From the NCBI GenBank assembly GCA_015698045.1, contig BLAL01000300.1:374501-438500 (forward strand): a stretch of 64,000 bases of DNA, given 5' to 3'. The stretch is from Rhizophagus clarus (lineage: Eukaryota > Glomeromycota > Glomeromycetes > Glomerales > Glomeraceae). Below, piece by piece: positions 24,549 through 34,004 of the stretch. Positions within the stretch are counted from its first letter, which is position 1. Each line of letters begins with the position of its first letter. A program made the translations under genes and the position numbers. The notes under the pieces are model-generated. The model searched no databases and was not told where the DNA came from. It saw only the letters and a list, made by a program, of their open reading frames with translations.

Positions 24549-25144
24549 TTATACATCAGTGACAGTAAGCCCTAAATAAATTTGTTCAATCAAATTAAGA
24601 TTAAAAAAAAAAAAAATATTATAATAAGTATTTTTAATAAAAAAATATTAACCTGGAGGAAGAGATTTTTGAAGTTTCTCCGCTTTTTCTGCATCTTCGA
24701 TAACAAAAGTATATAGATACTTGGAGCATCTAAGCTTAAACTTTACTTTTGATGGACCATTTTTCTTCTTCTTCTTCTTAATACGTACAGCTACCAAAAT
24801 TTGTTTTATCAATTATGAAACTAAATTTTTTTAAAGACGGTAAACTTTAAGATATTTTTTGATATTTACATTTTGCATCCTTTCTGCGAGCGATTTCGAG
24901 AAAATATTTAATATCATCAATCTGTTTCGGCTATAAAATATAAATTAACGATATTTATTTTAAAAAGCATTAGATTACTAATTTCTTAATGTTTTTGAAT
25001 AGATCTTGGAAGACAAAATTTTTTTTTTTTTTTAGTTTAAAATAATCAAATAAGGAATTATTATTTCTGTTGTAATAACATCTCATACACTTTTATCAAA
25101 ATCTTTAAAATTAAATCATTTTAAGTTAATGGATTGCTTACCAT
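24549..25144 (-). CDS. RPL38: 60S ribosomal protein eL38
   Basis: Four exons: 25142-25144, 24870-24930, 24653-24790, 24549-24571; 74 aa, near the ~70 aa family length. A structural protein of the large ribosomal subunit. The spliced product begins [20 protein letters not shown] and continues with a lysine block, '[17 protein letters not shown]', '[14 protein letters not shown]' and 'LTVTDV', a clear eL38. The first coding exon is just the ATG followed by GTAAGC, an arrangement common in ribosomal protein genes where the first intron sits at the start codon. All introns are GT-AG. High confidence despite the tiny exons. Confidence 0.93.
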
Positions 25145-25289
25145 CGTGAAAACTTTCTACGACCAAGCCGATTAAACAAAATAAAAAGTATTATTTGAAG
25201 TGAAAATTTATATTTAAATCACACGAGAGTCACGTGAGAGATCTACTATTTTTTTTTTAAAAAAAAAAAGCCGAAAAAAACTTAAAGCT

Positions 25290-25382
25290 TGCTCCTTATA
25301 AGGATCGAACTTATGACCTTCGCGTAAGAACCCCAACCGGGTTCTATTAGCACGACGCTCTAACCAACTGAGCTAAAGGAGC
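25290..25382 (-). tRNA. tRNA-Ile(AAU) with 19-nt intron
   Basis: Reads 5'-GCTCCTTTAGCTCAGTTGG... on the minus strand. The acceptor stem pairs GCTCCTT (25376-25382) with AAGGAGC (25291-25297), with discriminator A at 25290. The D arm has GCTC/GAGC. The anticodon stem TCGTG/CGCGA encloses loop C-T-AAT-A-(intron)-A, so the anticodon is AAU (Ile). The 19-nt intron (25326-25344) sits at the canonical position after base 37 and can itself pair GAACC with GGTTC. The T arm contains TTCGATC. Mature length about 74 nt. It lies between eL38 and PIG-A, divergent from the latter. Confidence 0.93.
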
Positions 25383-25517
25383 TGTTTGCTTGTCTAACGC
25401 TTATAAAATAATTATATAAAGATAAAATTTAATCTAAATAGTAATATTTATTCAATTAGTGTCGATTCAAAATAAAATTCTTTTTTCAATTGTTACTACG
25501 TATTTGTTTAATAAGAA

Positions 25518-27418
25518 ATGCGTTATAATATTGCGTTAGTACTAAAATTTTTCATTCCCATTTTATTCTTTGGAACATTAAATTTTTGAACTATTTTTTA
25601 AAAATATTTTATTTAGAATGGTATCAGATTTCTTTTATCCGAACATGGGGGGAGTAGAGAGTCATTTATATCAATTATCACAGAGATTAATTCAACGCGA
25701 ACATAAAGTAAAATATGAATGTATTTCTTTTTTTTTAGGAAAAAAAAAAATATTATGTTTTTTACAATTTATTTTATTTAGGTAATAATAATAACTCATT
25801 CATATGGAAATCGTACTGGAATTCGATACCTTACCAATGGTTTAAAAGTATATTATGTTCCTCATATGGTTATATACTCAGAAGCAACATTGCCAACAAT
25901 TTATGGATTTTTCCCAATATTTCGAAATATTGTGAAACGGGAGAGAATTGATATTGTACATGGACATCAAGCATTTTCCTCACTATGTCATGAAGCAATA
26001 TTACATTCTCGTACAATGGGAATGAAAGCATGTTTTACTGATCATAGTTTATTTGGATTTGCTGATGCCAGTAGTATACTGACGAATAAATTGTTGAAAT
26101 TTACTCTAAGTGACATTGATCACGTTATTTGTGTTAGTCATACAAGGCAAGTTTAATAATTAATTAAACAAATACCTTACTTTTATTTATTTATATTTTT
26201 TTCAGTAAAGAGAATACAGTGCTTAGAGCAGCATTAAATCCTCAGATGGTATCAGTTATACCAAACGCTGTTGTTGCCTCACAGTTTAAACCAGATCCGG
26301 GTGCACAGGATCCTAATTTTAGTAAGTATTTAATATTTAAATTCTTAATAAATTTCGCAAAATATTTATTTGTGATCAGTTACAATTGTAGTTGCAAGTA
26401 GGTTAGTATACAGAAAGGGCATGGATTTATTGGTAGCTGCTATTCCAAGAATATGTCAGATGCATCCCAAAGTTAAATTCATTATTGGTATGAAATTTAC
26501 TTGCGATATCCCAGATATTTCTTTTAATTTATCTATTGAGTGACACTTTTTTTTTTTAATTTGGTAAGGTGGTGATGGACCAAAAAGAATAGATTTAGAA
26601 CAAATGAGAGAAAAATATTTACTTCATGATCGTGTTGAATTAGTTGGTACATTAATGCAACATGAAGTAAGAAATGTACGTGTTAGCTTCAAATAATTTT
26701 TATTACCATTTTTTTTTCTGAGGTCTACATTAAAATTTATTAGCTTTTAACAAAGGGACATATATTTTTAAACACAAGTTTAACAGAAGCATTTTGTATT
26801 GGAATTGTTGAAGCAGCTTGTTGTGGGTTGCTTGTAGTAAGCACAAAAGTTGGTGGAGTACCAGAAGTTCTTCCAAAACGTATGATAATTTTTGCTAAAC
26901 CCGAGGAAGATGATTTGATAAATGCTGTAGGAAGAGCTATTGAAATGATTAGACTTAAAGAAGTCATACCAATTAAATTTCATGATGAGATTAAAGAAAT
27001 GTATAGTTGGGTTAATGTTGCTGAAAGGACTGAAAAGGTAAGTAAAATTTTGAAATCTTTTTTAATAACATAGATTTAATTACTTAATATATTACAATTT
27101 AGGTTTATGATGCAATTTGGAAAATGAGGATTCCTCCTTTAATGGAGAGGCTAAGAAGATATTATGGGTGTGGGTTGTGGGCCGGTAAAATATTTTGTAT
27201 ATTAATAGCAATAGATTATCTTATATGGAGATTTTTAGAATGGCTATTTCCTGAGCAAAATATAGAAATTGCTCCCGCATTTCCTTATCAAAAATATAAT
27301 AAAGTAAGTAAATATAAATTAATGAAATTAATGGAATTATTCTTGGTTTATTTATTTATTTTATATTTTATCAATTCAGATGTGTCAAATGGCAGATAAA
27401 GATGATGATGATGATTAA
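25518..27418 (+). CDS. GPI3: GPI N-acetylglucosaminyltransferase catalytic subunit (PIG-A/GPI3)
   Basis: Nine exons: 25518-25534, 25617-25707, 25782-26146, 26206-26321, 26380-26487, 26569-26675, 26744-27037, 27103-27303, 27380-27418; 445 aa. It transfers GlcNAc from UDP-GlcNAc to phosphatidylinositol on the cytosolic face of the ER, the first step of GPI-anchor synthesis. It is a GT4-family enzyme. Diagnostic stretches include '[20 protein letters not shown]', '[11 protein letters not shown]', '[13 protein letters not shown]', '[13 protein letters not shown]', '[12 protein letters not shown]', '[13 protein letters not shown]' and '[14 protein letters not shown]'. A C-terminal membrane segment lies at about residues 392-415, then an acidic Asp tail. 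The 17-nt first exon restores the residues usually preceding MVSDFF; without it the gene would start at 25618. Intron 3 is GC-AG (GCAAGT at 26147), required by frame. Confidence 0.92.
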
Positions 27419-30044
27419 TAATTATTTTGTAATTAATAGATAAATCAAAATCTCTTGATCCATTATTTAAGCAATATTTGCTTTTCAATTATTTTATAAA
27501 AAATAAGCTATTACTATACTTAACTTAATATATATAAATTTTATTAATTATAATTTATACAATAAATTTATTCATCAGTTATTAAAATTTAAACCTTTAT
27601 AATAAAATTAATTAATTGATTAAAATAAATTGATTAAAATAGCAAACAAATTTTTTATTTTTATTAAATATTAATATTTTACTTTAATTTTATAATTTTA
27701 ATTTTGTTTAGAATTAATATTTTAAATATTAATATTTACTTTTAACTTTACCAGTTAATGATTATATCAAATCACATATTAATCAATAATTAAAATAATT
27801 TGTATAATTGTAGTCAAAATATTTTATTATATAGTTAAAAAAAAAATTCTAATACAAATCTAATACAAAATAAGTAAATGAATAGTTTTTATTTTTATTA
27901 TTTTTTTTTTTTTTTGAAAATTTGTTTTAAAAATAAGTTTTTTTTCTAAGATTTTTTTTAAAGTAAAAGTAAAAACTTAATTTTAAGGGTAAAAATATAC
28001 ATAATTTATAAGAAAATTAAGGTTTGTTAAATAAAAAATATCTGTTATTTAGATATTATTTAAGTTTAACATATAATCAATTTTTATAGTAAAAATTAAA
28101 ATTTTATTTTAATAAAAATTTTTAATAAAAACTTTTTTTTAACTGTTAATTAAATATAATTTAACAAGATAAATTGTTTTTATTAAGTTTAAATAAATGA
28201 TTATCTAAACAGATTTTTTGTTATTTTTAAATTTTATTAAAATTTTTTTAATTAAAATGCTAATAGAGTACTTGTTTATTACAAATTGATATTATTAGAT
28301 ATATTTAAAATTGTAGATTTGTTTTTTTTAATTAAAAACTAGTTAAATATGATAATTATTTAGTACTAAATTCTGATAATATAGTAATTATAATGCAATA
28401 AATTTTTAATCATTAATATTTAAATTTAAAATAAGTATTAGAGTTTAAAATTACTAATAAATAAAGTATTAAAGTTTAAAATTTAATTTAATAAATAAAT
28501 TAAAGTATTTAAAGTTCAAATATAATAAATAAAATATTAGAATTTAAATATGTTAGTTATTATAAGATAAAAATAAATATAAATAAAAATTTTTTTTATA
28601 TTAAAATAAATAAAAAAAAAGATTTTATAAGATTTTTTAAAATTTTATTAATTTGTTATTTTTAAATAATAATAATTTTAATAGTTTTTTTTTTGATCAA
28701 ATACAATCAAATAAAGTAAAATTTTTAATCTTTAAAATTTATAAAGATATTTTTAAAAATGTAAATAAATATATTTTCTATTATTAAAAAATATATTATA
28801 TTATGTAAATATAATATTACCTTTAATTTAAAAATTTCAATTTTATCAAATTTTAGTTAGTATTATAAATTTATCCAAAATTAATTTGAAAATTAACCAT
28901 TTTAGATAACCAAGTTAACTTTAACTAAATTTAAATATAATATATATATAATCTATATTTAAAAAATATATTATATTAAAAATTTATATCATAATATTAT
29001 AGAATATTAGAACAAAAAATCTTTTTATCAATTTTTTAATATGAGTGATTATTAATTATTATATTTTTTTTTTTAATTCAAAAATTTTAGTATTTTTTTT
29101 AAATTTTAATTTTTTTTAATAAATTTATAACAAATTAAATATTTAATATATTTTTAATATAATTAATTTATAAGTTTATTAATTATATAAAATTATAAAA
29201 ATATTTATAATCAATCTATTTTTGATATAATAAACTTTGGGTTTTACATTTTAATTTTATTATAGGATTATAATAAAGAATTTAAGCAATTTGATTTGTT
29301 ATTTTATTATAATAAAAAAATTTTAATGCATTTAATTGGTTAAATGTTATGTATTAACAAAAATTTATTATATTAAAAATTTACTAGTATATTAAGAATT
29401 GACTGTATTATTATAATTAATTTATTAAATTTTAAATTAAATCTTTAATTATCAAATGATATAAGATTAATATAAGTATATTAAATATGCAAATTATATA
29501 ATTTACTAATCTGTTTTGATCAATTTTTATAAAAAAAATTTTTTTTATTTTATATTAACCAATTTTTTTTATTTTTATAAAAATGGATTTTTTGGCTATG
29601 ATTTCTAAATGATTTTAAAGGTATATAGAATAATATTTAATAATTTAATATAAGAATATTTTATTAATATTTTTTTTTTTTATTTTTTATAAGAATATAA
29701 TTATAGCTTTTAAAAATATTATATTTAGTAATTTAATATAAAAATGTTTTATTAATATTTTTTCTTTTTTATTTTTTTATAAGAATAGATTTCAATTATA
29801 ACTTTTAGATAATTTCAAGTATAAAATAAATATAAGTAAAATATATAGTAAATATATAGAATAAATTTACTTTAAGAAATTAAATTTTTATTTTATTAAA
29901 AAAAATTTATTATAAAAAAATTTGTTATAAAAAGATTTATTTTATATATAACAATTTATATACTTTACTTTATATTATATTATACAGTAAATAAATAGTA
30001 AATTTTATTATAATAAAATTTTTTTATATTTAAAATTAGAGGTG
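27419..30044. other. 2.6-kb extremely AT-rich desert
   Basis: From the GPI3 stop to the inverted-repeat element the sequence is almost only A and T, with stops in all frames and no open frame, RNA gene or clear repeat unit. It is dominated by TTTAAA/AATATT-type words. It probably includes the GPI3 3' UTR in the first ~100 bp. I see no function; possible matrix attachment, origin or centromere-like roles are speculation. Confidence 0.5.
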
Positions 30045-32050
30045 AATTTATTCCTCATCCCGGGTGAGATCTGATATTACTCACCCCTATCATGTAATAA
30101 ATATTTTCGATTAGCTAATTTTTGATTGGCTAATTTTTTTAACTTAAAATTTATTCTCACGTAAAATTTGCTGTTAAAAAAAATTCTGTAGTATGAAACA
30201 CAACTTTTATGTTATAAAATATTTGTGTATTTATTCCTTCAAAGTTTATTGAATAGAAGAGTACAATACATTATTCAAAACTAAAACAAGTTTATTGTAT
30301 TCAAAGCTAAAACTTTTATCTTTAATCTAACTAGTGATAATGATGCGAAACCCAACAATAATGACAAAATGTGAAAAGTAATGAAACAAAAACAAAATAA
30401 ACGGAAAAGAAGACAAGACCAAAAGGGAGCGAAATAACAATATGTTTGATGAAAGGAGAAAAAACGAAGGGAAGGTGAACGAAGAAACAAAAGAGAATAA
30501 AATTAAAACAAAGGGAAGGAGAACAGAAATGGAAGGGAAAATGAAAGGGTAAAGAGAAAAAAAATTAACATAAAGGAAAAATGAAAAGGGGAAGGATTGA
30601 AAATTAAAATAAAAGGAAAAACAAGAGGGAGGTAACAAAAAAGAAGAAAATAAAGGAAACAAAGAGGAAAATAAACGAAAATGAAAATAAAATGAAAGAA
30701 AGGTGGAAGGGAACAAAATCAAAAATGAAACACAAAGAAAAGATGAAAGAAAAAATTTTGTTAGTAATGAAGATAAAGGGATACAGTAAAAAAAAAAAAG
30801 AATGAAACGGAATATCCACCCATTTTGAAAAGATCCAGAAAACCTAAAAAAACGTATCGCAAAATAATAAAATCACCATTATAATTTTGTAATATAAAAT
30901 GACGACAAAACGAAAGGTAAAGAAGATAAAAACAGAAGATGAAAGAAAAGGGATGGAAAACGGATGGAAAAAATGGAAGGAAAAAAGAAAACAAAAAGGG
31001 AAAATGAAAGAAACAGAGGGTGGGAGGACAAAAATGAAAATAGGAGAAAGAAACGAAAATGAAAATAAAATGGAAAGAAAAAGGAAAGTAAATGAAAAAG
31101 GAAAAATGAAAGGGAAAATGAAAGGGGAAAGGGAACAAAATCAAAAATAAAACGAATACAAAAAGACAGAAGAAAAAAATTTTTTAGTAACGAAGATAAA
31201 GAGATACAGTAAAAAAAAAGGAATGAAAGCGGAATACCCATCCTATTTTGAAAAGTTCCAGAAACCCTAAAAATACATGTCGCAAAAGGGAAGACGAAAG
31301 GTAAAGAGGACAAAAAAGAAGGTGAAAGGAAAAGCGAAGGAAAACGGATGGAAAAATGGAAGGAGAAAGCGAAGAAAAAAGAAAACAAAAAGGGAAAAAC
31401 AAAGGAAACAGATAGGAGGGAAAACGAAAATGAAAACGAGGGAAAAAATGAAAGGAAAAGAGAATAAAGAAGTGAAAAACGAAAGGGAAAGGGACAAAAA
31501 TGAAAGAGCATCAAAATCAAAAGTGAAATGAAGACGAAAAAAGAAAAAAAAAACAAAGACTGTTGTTAGTAATGGTAATGAACACAAGAACAAGAGAATA
31601 CAACAAAAAAAAATAAGGCCGAGTACCTACCTTCTCTCTTAAAGAGTTTCGGCAAACCTAAAAAAAGAGAAAGCCAGGAGCAGCCGAAATCTAAAAAAAA
31701 GAAGCCAAAACCTATAAAAATAAAAAGGAAGAAGGAATGAAATAAAGTTAGAAAACGAAACAAAAAAAATTAGAAACGAAAAAAAAATAATGTACCTTTG
31801 ACGCGAAACCAGAAAAACTTAATAAAGGTCTAAGAAGAAAAAGAGAAAGAAATTAGGAAGCGAAAAAAAGAAGCGAAAATGAGAAAAATGGAAATATCAA
31901 ACCTTTGACATGAGACCAAAAGCTAACCAAAAAAGAGAAACAGATGTAAACAAATAACTGGTCAATATGATGTAATTGTAAAATTACATTAGCTAATCGA
32001 AATGTTTACACGTGATAGGGGTGAGAAATCACCCGGGTGAGAAATAAATT
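30045..32050. mobile_element. 2.0-kb terminal-inverted-repeat element with purine-rich tandem repeats
   Basis: The imperfect inverted ends are about 75 bp (30045-30119) and 63 bp (31988-32050). They share AATTTATT, CTCA-CCCGGGTGA, CTCACCCCTATCA and TTTCGATTAGCTAAT in the same order. Between them lie about three to four decaying tandem units of ~380-430 bp, best seen by the recurring 'TAGTAA-GAAGATAAAG-GATACAGT' block near 30760, 31185 and, weaker, 31566. The plus strand is overwhelmingly A and G for about 1.6 kb. No transposase is encoded. Long Phe/Ser-rich reading frames on the minus strand are by-products of the purine bias. No clear target duplication was found. It is probably a non-autonomous DNA transposon or a satellite captured between TIRs. 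Confidence 0.7.
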
Positions 32051-33052
32051 TTCTCTTTTATTTATTATAATTATATATTATATTATTATAATAATGAAAA
32101 AAAATATTCTACAATGATAATATTACTATAATTTGAAAAATAATTTACTTCATAAGATTTGTTTAAATATTTTATTTGTGTATAAATAGTGAAGATTATT
32201 AGTTCTGATTATTAGAAGAATATTCAAAAAGCATATATTTTATATTTTTTGATAATATAATCCAATATTATATAATTATTTTTATTCCTATATTTTCTGA
32301 TTTGTAATCAATATATAAATGTATTGCTATACTGTAATTCTATAGATGAATTAATAAAATAATATTAATTTTTGATTGTTTATCTTTCTTATTTGTTCAA
32401 TATTATATGATATTTCAAATAAATGTTATCTTTTCCAGTATTATCGCAACATTTTTCCACCTTTATGTAATCTTAAAATTTTGCCACTATGTTATATCTT
32501 TCCACCTTCTCATTTTTTATAAGTATTTTAAGAACTTAATTTTTCTTAGCATATAAAATTCTATTTATCATATACTGTAGTATCAAATTACTAGTATGTA
32601 TATAAATTCAATATAAAGAGTAATACAAAAACAAATATTGATTAATAATAATATGTGGCATACTGTAGTAATAATAATCAACTGATATTCCATATGATGT
32701 AAATCACATGACTTAACTGGATAGTAATACAATCACATGATTATTTATATACCAATTAGATTGGTTATAACTTTGTTTAGTAATAGTAAACAGATAAAAT
32801 CCCATGGTACCCTAAAACATAAAAAGCACTTAGAAATTCTTATATTTTGAAGGTATAAACACGTATAAACCTTTGGGTTGAGGGAAGGAAATATCAACCT
32901 TTGGGTTGAGGTTAAAAAATCCGAAATAAAGTCTAAAATGGAACTTGGAGATTAAACAAAAATATTAGAATTTATGGAAAAATTATGATAAATAAAATCC
33001 GTAAAATATTATTTTTAATTTTATATTAAACTAAGCAATTCTGTGGCAAACT
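32051..33052. other. AT-rich spacer between two mobile elements
   Basis: No gene. Contains a short direct repeat, AACCTTTGGGTTGAGG at 32868-32883 and 32896-32911, spaced 28 bp. Otherwise AT-rich unique-looking sequence. Confidence 0.4.
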
Positions 33053-33299
33053 ACTAGCCCAGTCGCACCGACAAAAATTTCGCAGTCACGTGACTGCGAT
33101 TTTAATCTTCACAACTGTCACACCCCTCCGCGTTTTCATTGCTTATATTTATCTGAGGGACAGTTTTTTTCGAGTAGACAAAAATTTATTTGTCACATGT
33201 TATTTGTCATCAGACATTTTCACGTATTAGTGCATAATTCCGTAATGTGGGTCAAATATCACGTGACTGAAAAATTTTTGTCAGTGCGACTGGGGTAGT
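33053..33299. mobile_element. Mutator-like MITE with 10-bp target duplication
   Basis: A 247-bp non-coding element with ~40-bp near-perfect terminal inverted repeats beginning ACTA-CCCAGTCGCAC-GACAAAAATTT and running to a CAGTCACGTGA block at both ends. It is flanked by the direct repeat TGTGGCAAAC at 33042-33051 and 33300-33309, with one extra T on the left. Long TIRs plus a 9-11 bp target duplication fit the Mutator/MULE superfamily. No transposase inside. Confidence 0.82.
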
Positions 33300-34004
33300 T
33301 GTGGCAAACGCAATCCTTGCGGCGCAATGCTATTTATCACTACATGGTTAATTTTTTAATTCTGGCCAAATCTCATAATGTCAGCCAAAAATCATATGGG
33401 GTGGAAATTTTTTGTGGCATTACTGGGGTAAATAACAAATGTTTAGAGTGTCATGTGTGTTTTTTTCAGTTCGGTAATAAAATATCCTGAAAAGATTCAA
33501 TAACTTTTTTTTTTAACTGGGCTAGAATCAAAAAAAATTATCAAAAAATATGTATCATAGGCAACGCAATGCTAGTCCTGAACTTTGTATTTATTTTTTA
33601 TATTGCATTAATAAAGCAAAATCTTTGATATTTGCCAAATATATACTTTCATTTATAAAAAATATTTAAGACTGAAAAGGCTAGAGTATTAAAATAACTT
33701 TATGATTGGTAATTGATCTCAATTTATAATATTCAACAAGAAATAACTGATTCATTGAACAGTATTAACAATTTTAAAAATCCAAAATTTAGCATAAAAT
33801 GCTTGTACAAATTTTTTATAATTACGCAATAAATATCATTTACAAGCTAAAAATACAAACCCAATATGAGCGAAACTACATTAATATTTCATTTATTTTC
33901 TAATCCAATAACATGGGGTGTTTTGATTTTGTTGCTCTAACTCTTTAATTTGTCTTGTAATGGTTGCATAACATAAGAAATTGGATCTATGACAAGTCAC
34001 AACT
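33300..34004. other. Spacer, no supported gene
   Basis: AT-rich DNA between the Mutator-like MITE and the decayed Crinkler-type locus. A 63-codon open frame at 33299-33490 overlaps the MITE edge and has no recognisable content. Nothing else is seen. Confidence 0.35.

Noticed and set aside
30281-31763. Several long minus-strand open frames rich in Phe, Ser and Leu
   Set aside because: They arise because the plus strand is almost pure A+G, so minus-strand stops are rare. They are low complexity, overlap each other in several frames and have no domain.
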